64,000 nt of DNA from assembly GCF_018100785.1 (NCBI RefSeq), contig NZ_JAGJEC010000001.1, positions 1,488,001 through 1,552,000 of the forward strand, written 5' to 3'. Both the position numbers and the translations under genes were made by a program. Below, in pieces: positions 36,914 to 45,273 of the stretch; positions within the stretch are counted from its first letter, which is position 1; every line of letters begins with the position of its first letter. The notes beneath the pieces were generated by a model, which saw only the letters and a list, made by a program, of their open reading frames with translations, had not been told where the DNA came from and searched no databases. The DNA comes from Maribacter sp. MMG018 (lineage in GTDB: Bacteria; Bacteroidota; Bacteroidia; Flavobacteriales; Flavobacteriaceae).

Positions 36914-36921
36914 TATTTTTG
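36914..36921 (+). promoter_or_regulatory. Candidate -7 element, leaderless-type, of the UbiA-like gene
   Basis: TATTTTTG fully matches TAnnTTTG and ends only 4 bases before the ATG at 36926, so transcription would start at or next to the start codon. Confidence 0.5.
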
Positions 36922-36925
36922 TGCA

Positions 36926-37750
36926 ATGAAGTTTTGGCAACGTTTTTTAGATTTTTATGTTAATGCCAGTATACATGTTGCTTTTGGGGTGTTGGCCCTA
37001 ACACAGGTTACCATATTAACATTCGACATTCATGGAGATGAGCATCTTTCTTGGTTTATATTTTTTGGTACTATAGCGTGCTATAATTTTATAAAGTATG
37101 GCGTAGAGGCCAAAAAGTACATTATAGTGGCCACGCCTTACCAAAAGAACATACAAATTGTAAGTTATATCGCAATTGTGTTGGGGCTTTACAATGGGTA
37201 TTTCTTAAGCGAATATGTTTGGCTCAGTATTTTATTGTTGCTGTTTCTAACGGGACTGTATGCGGTGCCGGTATTGCCCCACACAAAGAATTTGAGGAAT
37301 TTAGGTGGCCTTAAAATTTTTATAGTAGCCATGGTGTGGGCGGGGACAACCGTTATTCTCCCTTTCGCAAACATTAACCATACCGTTACATGGGACGTTT
37401 GGGTGGAAACTTTTCAACGCTTTTTGTTCGTGCTTGTATTGCTTGTGCCTTTTGAGATAAGAGACCTGAAATTTGATGATCCGGCACTGAAGACTTTGCC
37501 TCAGCGTTTTGGGGTGGCGAATACAAAAGTAATAGGGGCTTTTCTTGTGGTCGTCTTTTTCTTTGCAACAATGTTAAAAGATAGTGTTTCTACGACCGAA
37601 CTGTGTATGAAAGGGGTGTTGTTTTTGGGTTTGGGGGCTTTAATGTATGTTACCAAAAGGCACCAGTCAAAGTATTTTGCTTCTTTTTGGGTAGAGAGTA
37701 TTCCTATTCTATGGTGGGTTGGCTTATATCTGTTGGGCTTGGTGGTTTAG
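36926..37750 (+). CDS. UbiA-like integral membrane protein
   Basis: 274 residues from ATG 36926 with about eight or nine membrane segments. A segment ending VPFEIRDLKFDDPALKTLPQRFG resembles the second Asp-rich motif of UbiA prenyltransferases, which is often followed by TLP and G. The expected first motif (N/DxxxD) is absent: the equivalent loop reads CYNFIKYGVEAKK with no aspartate. So it is related in fold to UbiA but may not transfer prenyl groups. It stands alone, convergent with and overlapping the anti-sigma-like gene by 47 bases. Confidence 0.7.
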   Translation: MKFWQRFLDFYVNASIHVAFGVLALTQVTILTFDIHGDEHLSWFIFFGTIACYNFIKYGVEAKKYIIVATPYQKNIQIVSYIAIVLGLYNGYFLSEYVWLSILLLLFLTGLYAVPVLPHTKNLRNLGGLKIFIVAMVWAGTTVILPFANINHTVTWDVWVETFQRFLFVLVLLVPFEIRDLKFDDPALKTLPQRFGVANTKVIGAFLVVVFFFATMLKDSVSTTELCMKGVLFLGLGALMYVTKRHQSKYFASFWVESIPILWWVGLYLLGLVV

Positions 37751-37973
37751 GGTTGTCTTTAAGTTGTTTTTTTAGGGCGATTTTCTCTTGCTCGGTAAGA
37801 CTGTGCAGGTTCGCCTTTTCACATAATTTGGATAACTCGGTATTTTTTTTAGAAAAACCCTTACATGTTTTGCAGTACAATAAATGTAATCTGAGCTTCA
37901 TTTTTTCTAAAAATGAGGCCTCGTTATATTGAACTTTATTACAGATAGTGGCTGCTTTATCGCAAGAAATCAT
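37704..37973 (-). CDS. Small zinc anti-sigma-factor-like protein
   Basis: 89 residues from ATG 37973, two bases after the sigma factor stop codon; an in-frame TTG at 37985 would overlap the sigma gene. HLLYCKTC (H-x3-C-x2-C) near residue 29 and an upstream CDKAATIC match the ZAS zinc motif of anti-sigma factors. There is no membrane segment: the C-terminus is hydrophilic and Lys/Pro-rich. It probably binds and controls the adjacent ECF sigma factor from the cytosol. Partner and signal are inferred. Confidence 0.7.
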   Translation of the reverse strand: MISCDKAATICNKVQYNEASFLEKMKLRLHLLYCKTCKGFSKKNTELSKLCEKANLHSLTEQEKIALKKQLKDNPKPPSPTDISQPTIE

Positions 37974-37975
37974 AA

Positions 37976-38530
37976 TTAAAACCAATTTTCATTTAAACAC
38001 TCCATTAAAGATGTTCTGGCACGATGGATCATCACCCATAAGTTTGACGGATTAATTTCCAATTCATTACAAATATCATCAGTACTAATACCTTGAATCG
38101 TTTTCATGTTAAAAACCAAGGCTTGTTTTTTTGGTAATTTTGAGATGCATTTTTGTATGGCAAGACCAAGCTCTTCGTTTTCAATGTTACTGTTCTCAAA
38201 ATTGCTAAAAGGGTCGGCAACTTGCTCTTCTAGCCAATCGCCATCGGTATCTGAACTCGAAGCATAGTTCATTCTTACTTCCGCTTTTCCTTTGTTAGAG
38301 TTTATTTTTCGGTAGTGGTCTATTACTTTGCGTTTAAGTATGGCAATAAGCCATGTTCTTTCAGCTGCGTCTCCTTTAAAATTCTTTGCGGATTTAAGTC
38401 CTGCCAAGAACGTTTCAGATACCAGGTCTTTGGCAACTTCACTATTGCTCACTCTACCAACGGCATAGTTGTATAGGTAATCCGCGTAGTTGTCTACCCA
38501 ATTATCTGGTTGTAGTCGATGTGATGCCAT
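37976..38530 (-). CDS. ECF-type RNA polymerase sigma factor
   Basis: 184 residues from ATG 38530 (MASHRLQ); an ATG at 38539 is also in frame. Region 2 is DYLYNYAVGRVSNSEVAKDLVSETFLAGLKS with RTWLIAILKRKVIDHYRK, and region 4 is LPKKQALVFNMKTIQGISTDDICNELEINPSNLWVMIHRARTSL. Regions 1 and 3 are absent, as in extracytoplasmic-function sigma factors. It is coupled to the small zinc protein downstream, its likely anti-sigma. The promoter region upstream is long and structured. Confidence 0.9.
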   Translation of the reverse strand: MASHRLQPDNWVDNYADYLYNYAVGRVSNSEVAKDLVSETFLAGLKSAKNFKGDAAERTWLIAILKRKVIDHYRKINSNKGKAEVRMNYASSSDTDGDWLEEQVADPFSNFENSNIENEELGLAIQKCISKLPKKQALVFNMKTIQGISTDDICNELEINPSNLWVMIHRARTSLMECLNENWF

Positions 38531-38539
38531 TTGTTTCAA

Positions 38540-38990
38540 TTGCCGTAAAAAGTAACGGTATTTTGTTTTGTGTGCTTGCTTGTTTTTTGGTTTTAAAACC
38601 TCTATCGTTCACGGTCCTATTTTTTGTTCCTCGAAAGGAAGTATGAGCCTATATTTTTTTGGCTCACATGTTAAAATATAAATATATGCTATTTTAAAAT
38701 GTTGTTTTCATCTTTTTGTGCTCAAAATTAAAAAGTGTTAAACCGTAACTATATGTTTCTTTTGTAATCATACATAAAAGTTGTTCGGCATTTATTGGAA
38801 AAGTACATCTGTTGTACATATAACCGATTGGCGATATGCCGAAAAATATACTCGACCATTTTCTCTATATACTATTTTGTGTTGATATGCGAACTAGTCG
38901 TAATGATTGTCAAATTCTTTCAGAATTTGAATTTTAAAGGGCTTCCCTTTCTACATTCTTTAATGTCGACAAAAAACAAAGCAGGGGGTA
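38540..38990. other. 451-base gene-free stretch upstream of the sigma factor
   Basis: AT-rich, with no reading frame that looks coding. It holds a TGAGCC / GGCTCA hairpin at 38644-38666, the long inverted repeat at 38784-38843, and the M3 peptidase terminator at its right end. The structured part is 5' of the sigma gene, so an untranslated leader or a small RNA is possible. No homologous RNA family is recognised. Confidence 0.5.
38784..38843. repeat. Nested inverted repeat, 60 bases
   Basis: Outer arms TTCGGCAT (38784-38791) and ATGCCGAA (38836-38843) pair perfectly and enclose an inner hairpin GTACA-N5-TGTAC (38803-38817). The transcript of either strand could fold into a stem with an internal hairpin. 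Confidence 0.5.
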
Positions 38991-39006
38991 CTACAGTAAC
39001 CCTGCC
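38970..39006 (-). terminator. Terminator at the end of the M3 peptidase gene
   Basis: On the minus strand GCAGGG (39005-39000) and CCCTGC (38986-38981) form a stem that spans the stop codon, followed by a T-rich run near 38970-38980. Confidence 0.6.
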
Positions 39007-41012
39007 CGTTCTAATAACGCCTCTACTTTTGGTTCTGCGCCCCTAAATCTTTTGTACAGTTCCATGGGGTTTTCCGTACCTCCTTTAGAAAGTACGTTTT
39101 CTTTAAATTTCTTGGCAACTTCTTTATTGAAAATACCTTTCTCCTTAAAATAGGCAAAAGCATCCGCATCCAGTACTTCGGCCCATTTATAGCTGTAATA
39201 GCCAGAAGAATAACCGCCCTGGAAAATATGGGAGAAAGAGGTGCTCATACAGGTTTCCGGTGTATCTGGATACAGCTGTGTGTTTTTAAAGGCTTCTGTC
39301 TCGTGTTCTTTAACATTGTTGATGTCTGTGGGGTCTATGCCATGCCAAGACATATCCAATAAACCAAAGCTAAGTTGTCTTAAGGTTTGCATGCCTTCTT
39401 GAAAAGTGGCAGTGTCCTTAATTTTTGTAATCAGGTCCATAGGTATTACCTCACCGGTCTCATAGTGGGTGGCAAAAAGCTCCAAGGCTTCTTTTTCGTA
39501 ACACCAGTTTTCCATTACTTGGCTAGGAAGTTCTACAAAATCCCAGTAAACAGATGTACCCGATAAGCTGGGGTAGGTCGTATTGGCCAACATGCCATGA
39601 AGGCCATGACCGAATTCATGGAACAAGGTGGTTACCTCGTTAAATGTAAGTAACGAAGGTTTACTTTTTGTGGAAGGTGTAAAATTGCAGACATTGGAAA
39701 TATGAGGGCGTATATTCTCGCCATCCTTTTTCCATTGCGATTTATACGAGGTCATCCAAGCCCCGCCACGTTTTCCCGGACGTGGATGAAAGTCCGCATA
39801 AAATATGGAAATGAAATTTTTGTCCTTGTCATATACCCTGTACGTTTTTACATCGTCATGGTATTTGTCTATATCGAAAACCTCCTCGAATTGAAGGTCG
39901 TAGAGTTTTTCGGCTACCTTAAAAACACCGTTGATTACGTTTTCTAATTTAAAATAGGGTTTTAACTGCTCATCGTCCAGACTAAAAAGTTTTTGTTTCA
40001 GTTTTTCTGAATAATAGCTGCCGTCCCATTTTTCAAGAGAATCGATGTCGTCCAATTCTTTAGCGAAATCTTCAAGCTGTTTAAACTCCCTTTCGGCCGC
40101 AGGTTTGGCTTTTTCCAATAGTTCGTTTAAGAAAGAATGTACTTTTTCTGGGGTTTCGGCCATTCGCTCTTCCAATACAAAATGGGCGTGTGTTTTGTAA
40201 CCTAGTAATTGAGCTCTCTCAAAACGTAGTTTGGCTATTTGTAACACATTGTCTTGGTTGTCCAGCTCGTCACCGTGAAAGGCCTTACTGCCAAAGGCAA
40301 TGGCCAGTTCTTTTCTTAAAGAACGTTTCTTGGCATATTTCATAAACGGTATATAGCTTGGGTAGTCTAGGGTTATCAACCAGCCATTCTTTTTTCCTTT
40401 TGATAAAGCTAACTGTGCTGCCGCTTCTTTGGCGCCTTCGGGCAGCCCCTCCAAGTCAGATTCGTCGGTTAGGTGCATTTCGTATTTATTGGTCTCTGCC
40501 AATACGTTTTCACCAAATTTTAAGGACAGCTTAGAAAGTTGCGCATCTATTTCCCTAAGTCGTTTCTTTTTGTCTTCGCTCAGGTTGGCACCGTTTCTAC
40601 TAAAGCTTTTGTATTTTTTTTCTAACAGTGTCTTTTGCTCAACGTTCAACTCTAGGGAGTCTAGTTGTTCGTATACCGTTTTTATTCTTTTGAAAAGTTT
40701 TTCGTTTAACGTAATATCATTACTGAACTCTGATAGTAAAGGGGAAACTTCTTGAGCTATCTTTTGAATCTCTTCGTTGGTTTCCGCAGAGTTAAGGTTA
40801 AAGAAAATACTGGATATTCTATCTAACTGTTGCCCAGAGAATTCCAAGGCTTCGATAGTGTTTTCAAAAGTAGGGGCTTCTGTATTCTCTGTAATAGCGT
40901 TTATTTCTTCACGTGCATCCTCCATCGCCTGTAAAAAGGCAGGTTTAAAATGTTCGTTCTTAATATTGGAAAAGGGTGCGGTGTCGAATTTCTGTAATAA
41001 CGGATTCGTCAT
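38991..41012 (-). CDS. M3 family oligopeptidase (Dcp/PrlC-like)
   Basis: 673 residues. The zinc site HEFGH spans 465-469 in TTLFHEFGHGLHGMLA, with a downstream glutamate region NWCYEKEAL. It also has the family's LDYPSYIPFMKYA and FSHIFQGGYSSGYYSYKWAEVLDADAF segments. There is no signal peptide, so it is cytosolic. It cleaves short peptides, as dipeptidyl carboxypeptidase or oligopeptidase A. It follows purE by 66 bases on the same strand. Confidence 0.93.
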   Translation of the reverse strand: MTNPLLQKFDTAPFSNIKNEHFKPAFLQAMEDAREEINAITENTEAPTFENTIEALEFSGQQLDRISSIFFNLNSAETNEEIQKIAQEVSPLLSEFSNDITLNEKLFKRIKTVYEQLDSLELNVEQKTLLEKKYKSFSRNGANLSEDKKKRLREIDAQLSKLSLKFGENVLAETNKYEMHLTDESDLEGLPEGAKEAAAQLALSKGKKNGWLITLDYPSYIPFMKYAKKRSLRKELAIAFGSKAFHGDELDNQDNVLQIAKLRFERAQLLGYKTHAHFVLEERMAETPEKVHSFLNELLEKAKPAAEREFKQLEDFAKELDDIDSLEKWDGSYYSEKLKQKLFSLDDEQLKPYFKLENVINGVFKVAEKLYDLQFEEVFDIDKYHDDVKTYRVYDKDKNFISIFYADFHPRPGKRGGAWMTSYKSQWKKDGENIRPHISNVCNFTPSTKSKPSLLTFNEVTTLFHEFGHGLHGMLANTTYPSLSGTSVYWDFVELPSQVMENWCYEKEALELFATHYETGEVIPMDLITKIKDTATFQEGMQTLRQLSFGLLDMSWHGIDPTDINNVKEHETEAFKNTQLYPDTPETCMSTSFSHIFQGGYSSGYYSYKWAEVLDADAFAYFKEKGIFNKEVAKKFKENVLSKGGTENPMELYKRFRGAEPKVEALLERAGLL

Positions 41013-41078
41013 GAATTTTATAATTTTTTAGAAGTGTAGGTAAAAAAGATGTTTTTACCTTCGTTTTAAGTGAACGTA

Positions 41079-41570
41079 CTATTTTTTGTCCTTTACTTGT
41101 TTTGCGCCTTCTATGACCTTTTGTTTTAGGCCTTCTTTGTAAAAAATAATTTTGTCCAAGACACATTTGTCAGAACTACCAATAATCTGGGCGGCCAAAA
41201 TACCGGCATTTTTTGCCCCGTTCAAAGCTACGGTAGCAACGGGAACACCACCTGGCATTTGTAATATGGATAAAACGGAATCCCAGCCATCTATAGAGTT
41301 ACTACTTTTTACGGGTACACCGATTACGGGTAGGGGAGACATAGATGCGACCATACCGGGTAGATGTGCCGCTCCACCGGCACCGGCAATAATTACGGCG
41401 TAACCGTTGGTATGTGCATTTTTGCTGAATTCGAAAAGTTTCTCGGGAGTTCTGTGTGCGGAAACAATGTCGACATCTACTTCAATATCAAATCCCTTTA
41501 AGATATCAATAGCGTCCTGCATAACAGGTAAATCGCTAGTGCTTCCCATTACTACGGCTACTTTACTCAT
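41079..41570 (-). CDS. purE: N5-carboxyaminoimidazole ribonucleotide mutase
   Basis: 163 residues, full length. VAVVMGSTSDLPVMQDA at the start, SAHRTPEKL, and GAGGAAHLPGMVAS with the active-site His are all present. It rearranges N5-CAIR to CAIR in purine synthesis, using the product of PurK, encoded 3 bases upstream. Both genes are in one operon, purK then purE. Confidence 0.97.
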   Translation of the reverse strand: MSKVAVVMGSTSDLPVMQDAIDILKGFDIEVDVDIVSAHRTPEKLFEFSKNAHTNGYAVIIAGAGGAAHLPGMVASMSPLPVIGVPVKSSNSIDGWDSVLSILQMPGGVPVATVALNGAKNAGILAAQIIGSSDKCVLDKIIFYKEGLKQKVIEGAKQVKDKK

Positions 41571-41573
41571 AAT

Positions 41574-42728
41574 TTATTTGCTGATTACTTTAATCGTTTC
41601 CTTTACTTTTTGTGCTATGGCCCTGGCTTGTTCAATGTCTTTGTTAACAATGGTTACATGTCCCATTTTACGAAAAGGCCTTGTTTTTTTCTTGCCATAT
41701 ATATGCGGGGTCACCCCGTTCATTTGTAAGATATGGTCCATGTTTTCATAGACGACATCACCCTCATGATCTTCTTCGCCGACAAGGTTTACCATAATAC
41801 CGGCTACTTTGCTTTCGGTGGAGCCCAAAGGTAGGTTTAAGATACAACGGATGTGTTGTTCGAACTGATTGGTGTAGCTGGCCTCTATACTGTAATGGCC
41901 GCTATTATGAGGTCTTGGGGCTACTTCGTTTACCAGAATGTCATCTTCTTGGGTCTGAAACATCTCCACGGCCAATAAACCGGTCAGTTCAATTTTCTCC
42001 GCTACCTTTAATGCTAGGTCACGAGCTTTTTTAGCTACCTTGTCATCTATACGCGCCGGACAGATAACATACTCTACCTGGTTGGCCTCTGGGTGAAATT
42101 CCATTTCCACTACAGGGTAGGTCTTAATAGCTCCGTCACTATTTCTTGCTACAATAACGGCAAGCTCGTTTTTAAAGGGTACCATACTTTCGGTAATACA
42201 TTCGCCTGGTGGTAGTCCTTTTAGGTCTTCTATTTTTCTGATAACCTTTACACCCTGTCCGTCATATCCGAATTGTGCCGCTTTCCATACAAAAGGGAAC
42301 GAGAGTCCACCATTATGAATGCTGTCATCTATTTCGCTTAGGTATGCGAATCGCAGAAAATCGGCCGTAGGTATATCATTATCTACATAAAAGAGTTTTT
42401 GCTTTGCCTTGTTCTGTATAATGCGAAGGGCCCTTGGTTGCGGAAAAACCTGTACGCCCTCTTTTTCCAACTGCTCTAATGCATCGAGATTTACATTCTC
42501 TATCTCTATGGTAAGTACGTCTACATCCTTACCAAAACTATACACTGTTTCATAATCCAATAAATCGCCCTGCACAAATTCGTTACAGGCCAATTTAGAT
42601 GGGGCTTCGGGCGATGCATCCAATACTTTGGTCCATACGTCCCATTTACGGGTTTCGTAAAGCATCATCTTGCCCAATTGGCCTCCGCCTAATATTCCAA
42701 GCTTAAAATCTGAAGAAAAATAGTCCAT
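41574..42728 (-). CDS. purK: N5-carboxyaminoimidazole ribonucleotide synthase
   Basis: 384 residues from ATG 42728 (MDYFSSDFKLGILGGGQLGKM); an upstream in-frame start at 42773 would span the promoter. ATP-grasp fold with GGGQLGKMM at the N-terminus, FPFVWKAAQFGYDGQGVKVI, and EVAPRPHNSGHYSIEA. It carboxylates AIR using ATP and bicarbonate. Divergent from the hpt-adk fusion, so purine synthesis and salvage share one intergenic control region. Confidence 0.96.
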   Translation of the reverse strand: MDYFSSDFKLGILGGGQLGKMMLYETRKWDVWTKVLDASPEAPSKLACNEFVQGDLLDYETVYSFGKDVDVLTIEIENVNLDALEQLEKEGVQVFPQPRALRIIQNKAKQKLFYVDNDIPTADFLRFAYLSEIDDSIHNGGLSFPFVWKAAQFGYDGQGVKVIRKIEDLKGLPPGECITESMVPFKNELAVIVARNSDGAIKTYPVVEMEFHPEANQVEYVICPARIDDKVAKKARDLALKVAEKIELTGLLAVEMFQTQEDDILVNEVAPRPHNSGHYSIEASYTNQFEQHIRCILNLPLGSTESKVAGIMVNLVGEEDHEGDVVYENMDHILQMNGVTPHIYGKKKTRPFRKMGHVTIVNKDIEQARAIAQKVKETIKVISK

Positions 42729-42736
42729 ATGAGTTA

Positions 42737-42744
42737 CAAAAATA
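42737..42744 (-). promoter_or_regulatory. Candidate -7 element of the purK promoter
   Basis: TATTTTTG on the minus strand, 8 bases before the purK ATG. It matches TAnnTTTG. It implies a very short or absent leader. Confidence 0.5.
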
Positions 42745-42798
42745 CGCTTAAATCTTAGAATGTAATTCCTCAATTTTCAAAAACACAGGTCAAAACCC

Positions 42799-42806
42799 TA
42801 TATTTG
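42799..42806 (+). promoter_or_regulatory. Candidate -7 element of the hpt-adk promoter
   Basis: TATATTTG matches TAnnTTTG. It contains the TTG at 42804 that would otherwise be the first in-frame start, so translation probably begins at the next one, TTG 42831. Confidence 0.5.
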
Positions 42807-42830
42807 CCAACCTTATTAATTTTATTAGAA

Positions 42831-43943
42831 TTGATACAGTTACACGACAAGTTCTTTAAGCCTTTTCTAAGTGAAGAGGAAATTATGCAGGCTATACAGC
42901 GTATAGCCGATGATATTGCCGTGGACTATAAAGACGAGACCCCCATTTTTGTAGGGGTGTTGAACGGGGCTTTTATGTTCGTTTCCGATTTTTTAAAGGC
43001 CTACCAACATCCGTGTGAAGTTTCTTTTGTGAAATTGAGTTCCTATCACGGACTTACCTCTACGGGTATTGTTGAGACCCTTTTGGACGTGCCAGAGAAT
43101 ATAGAAGGCCGTAGTGTCATTATATTGGAAGATATTATAGATACCGGGCGAACGTTAAAAGAACTGGTCCATTTGTTTAGTAATACAAAAGTTAAGGAGT
43201 TTAAGATAGCTAGTCTGTTTTACAAATCGGAAGTCTACAATGGAGAATATGCCATAGATTATTTTGGGCTGGATATTCCTGATAAATTTATAGTAGGGTA
43301 CGGTCTAGATTATAAAGAGCTAGGTAGAAATTTAAGAGAAGTATACCAATTAAACCAAAAACATATGATAAATCTTGTCCTCTTTGGGAAACCGGGAGCA
43401 GGTAAAGGGACCCAGGCCCAATTTTTAAAGGAAAAGTACAACTTGAAACATATTTCTACGGGCGATGTGTTTCGATATAATATTAAAAATGGAACCGAAC
43501 TCGGTACCTTGGCCAAATCGTATATAGACAAAGGTGATTTGGTGCCAGATGAGGTTACCATTAAAATGTTGGAGGACGAAGTTTGTAAAAACCCGGATGC
43601 GGATGGGTTTATTTTTGATGGTTTTCCAAGAACAGCCGCCCAAGCGGAAGCATTGGATAACTTTTTGGAATCCAGGGATATGAAAGTTGATGCCACTATT
43701 GCATTAGAGGCCAATAATGATGTTTTGATAGAGCGTTTGTTGGAAAGAGGAAAGGTGAGCGGAAGATCGGACGATCAAGATGTAGAAAAAATTAAAAACC
43801 GTTTTGAAGAGTACAATCTAAAAACGGCTCCTTTAAAAGAATACTATGAAGAACAGAACAAGTTTCATAGTGTTGACGGTATTGGTTCTATCAAAGAAAT
43901 TACCGAACGTTTGACCAAAGTAATAGAATCTCTTTCTAAATAG
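42831..43943 (+). CDS. adk: Fusion: hypoxanthine phosphoribosyltransferase and adenylate kinase
   Basis: 370 residues from TTG 42831 (product M-IQLHDKFFKPF, a typical HPRT start). Residues 1-170 are HPRT with the PRPP loop VIILEDIIDTGRTL, making IMP or GMP from hypoxanthine or guanine. Residues 179-370 are adenylate kinase: P-loop FGKPGAGKGTQ at about 184-194, ISTGDVFRYNI, FIFDGFPRT, and a short lid (RGKVSGRSDDQDVEK) without the zinc domain. An internal ATG at 43365 lies exactly where a separate adenylate kinase would start. It joins purine salvage to AMP phosphorylation. Confidence 0.92.
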   Translation: MIQLHDKFFKPFLSEEEIMQAIQRIADDIAVDYKDETPIFVGVLNGAFMFVSDFLKAYQHPCEVSFVKLSSYHGLTSTGIVETLLDVPENIEGRSVIILEDIIDTGRTLKELVHLFSNTKVKEFKIASLFYKSEVYNGEYAIDYFGLDIPDKFIVGYGLDYKELGRNLREVYQLNQKHMINLVLFGKPGAGKGTQAQFLKEKYNLKHISTGDVFRYNIKNGTELGTLAKSYIDKGDLVPDEVTIKMLEDEVCKNPDADGFIFDGFPRTAAQAEALDNFLESRDMKVDATIALEANNDVLIERLLERGKVSGRSDDQDVEKIKNRFEEYNLKTAPLKEYYEEQNKFHSVDGIGSIKEITERLTKVIESLSK

Positions 43944-44018
43944 TTTTAGAAAGTTTTTCCGGTCAAAAAGAGGTCTACGGCAAACGCCGTGTAAAACAGA
44001 ACACTTTTAATTTATGGT

Positions 44019-44156
44019 ATGGCAGAAGAAGTAATAAGGCCTAAAGATGCATTAAAGGGATGTTTTATTACAGGGTGTTCTTCTGTGTTGGTGGTGGTTA
44101 TTATCGCCATTGCATACCTGATCTACTTATATTATTTTAATGACCCCTTGACTTAA
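44019..44156 (+). CDS. 45-residue single-pass membrane miniprotein
   Basis: ATG 44019 to TAA 44154-44156. A charged N-terminus (EEVIRPKDALKG), one hydrophobic helix of about 24 residues rich in V and I, then YYFNDPLT. It contains two cysteines. It has no relative that I recognise by name. It sits in the 316-base gap between hpt-adk and obg, on their strand, and the codon use looks coding. It could be a small membrane regulator or a subunit of an unknown complex. Confidence 0.55.
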   Translation: MAEEVIRPKDALKGCFITGCSSVLVVVIIAIAYLIYLYYFNDPLT

Positions 44157-44208
44157 ACCGAGAGAACATAAGGTTTATCGTAAAAGGTATAGTAACATCA
44201 TTTTTTAA

Positions 44209-44236
44209 TTGCTCACGGCTATATTGTGTATTTTTG
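44209..44236 (+). promoter_or_regulatory. Promoter of obg
   Basis: TTG at 44209-44211 is followed after 17 bases by TATTTTTG at 44229-44236, a full Bacteroidota -33/-7 pair, 23 bases before the obg ATG. Confidence 0.65.
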
Positions 44237-44259
44237 TGGGCTAATAAATAATTGGGAAA

Positions 44260-45261
44260 ATGACCGAAGGTAATTTTGTAGACTATGTAAAAGTGTTTTT
44301 GGCTTCTGGAAACGGAGGTAAGGGATCTGTACATCTACACAGAGAAAAGTATATTACCAAAGGTGGACCCGATGGTGGAGACGGTGGACGTGGAGGCCAT
44401 GTTATAATTCGTGGCAACCAAAACCTATGGACCCTAGTAAATTTTAAGTTCAAAAAACATTTTAAGGCCGGCCATGGAGAACATGGTAGCAAAAGCCGTA
44501 GCACGGGAGCCGATGGGCAAGATGTGTATTTAGATGTGCCTTTGGGTACCGTAGTGAAGGACCCTGAAACGGGAGAGGTGTTGTTTGAGATCACCGAACA
44601 TGGCGAAGAAAAAATTGCTTTGGAAGGTGGTATGGGCGGCCGTGGTAACTGGCACTTTAAATCACCTACGAATCAGACGCCCAGGTACGCACAGCCCGGG
44701 GTAGAAGGTAAAGAAGGTTATTTTCTTTTAGAATTAAAAATATTGGCCGATGTAGGTTTGGTCGGTTTTCCAAATGCAGGTAAATCTACCTTATTGTCGG
44801 TGATTACTTCTGCCAAGCCCAAAATAGCGGATTACGAGTTTACTACCCTAAAACCAAACCTTGGAATTGTGGAGTACCGTGATTTTAAGAGTTTTGTAAT
44901 GGCGGATATTCCCGGTATTATAGAGGGAGCCGCAGAGGGTAAAGGTCTTGGGCATTATTTCTTAAGGCATATAGAACGTAATGCGACCTTGTTGTTCTTG
45001 ATTCCTGCGGATAGCAATGATATTAGCAAAGAATACGAAATTTTATTGGACGAGCTAAGAAGGTACAATCCAGAACTATTGGATAAGGAGCGCCTAGTGG
45101 CCATTTCGAAGAGCGATATGCTAGATGAGGAATTAATGGATGAAATGAAAAAGGAGCTCGACGTTGAGTTAAAAGGGGTGCCCTACATGTTTATTTCTTC
45201 TGTGGCACAGATGGGTATTACCGAACTTAAAGATAGGCTCTGGAAGATGTTGAACGCGTAA
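44260..45261 (+). CDS. obg: GTPase Obg
   Basis: 333 residues. The glycine-rich Obg fold (about 1-160) contains [11 protein letters not shown] and [11 protein letters not shown]. The G domain follows, with G1 [12 protein letters not shown]3 DIPGIIEGA and SKSDMLDEE. It associates with the large ribosomal subunit and ppGpp, and links growth to ribosome assembly. The C-terminal OCT domain of some species is absent, which is normal in this group. Confidence 0.96.
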   Translation: MTEGNFVDYVKVFLASGNGGKGSVHLHREKYITKGGPDGGDGGRGGHVIIRGNQNLWTLVNFKFKKHFKAGHGEHGSKSRSTGADGQDVYLDVPLGTVVKDPETGEVLFEITEHGEEKIALEGGMGGRGNWHFKSPTNQTPRYAQPGVEGKEGYFLLELKILADVGLVGFPNAGKSTLLSVITSAKPKIADYEFTTLKPNLGIVEYRDFKSFVMADIPGIIEGAAEGKGLGHYFLRHIERNATLLFLIPADSNDISKEYEILLDELRRYNPELLDKERLVAISKSDMLDEELMDEMKKELDVELKGVPYMFISSVAQMGITELKDRLWKMLNA

Positions 45262-45273
45262 AAGTATTTGATA

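Noticed and set aside
36799-36925. Glycine riboswitch before gcvP
   Set aside because: The leader is too short (about 15 bases after the -7 box) to hold one and shows no matching structure.
41039-41059. GGTAAAAA / TTTTTACC hairpin between purE and the M3 peptidase gene
   Set aside because: The stem is mostly A-T and too weak to be called a terminator; purE and the peptidase gene may be co-transcribed.
43979-43992. ACGGC-AAAC-GCCGT hairpin after hpt-adk as a terminator
   Set aside because: The stem is only 5 bp and no T run follows, so it does not support termination.
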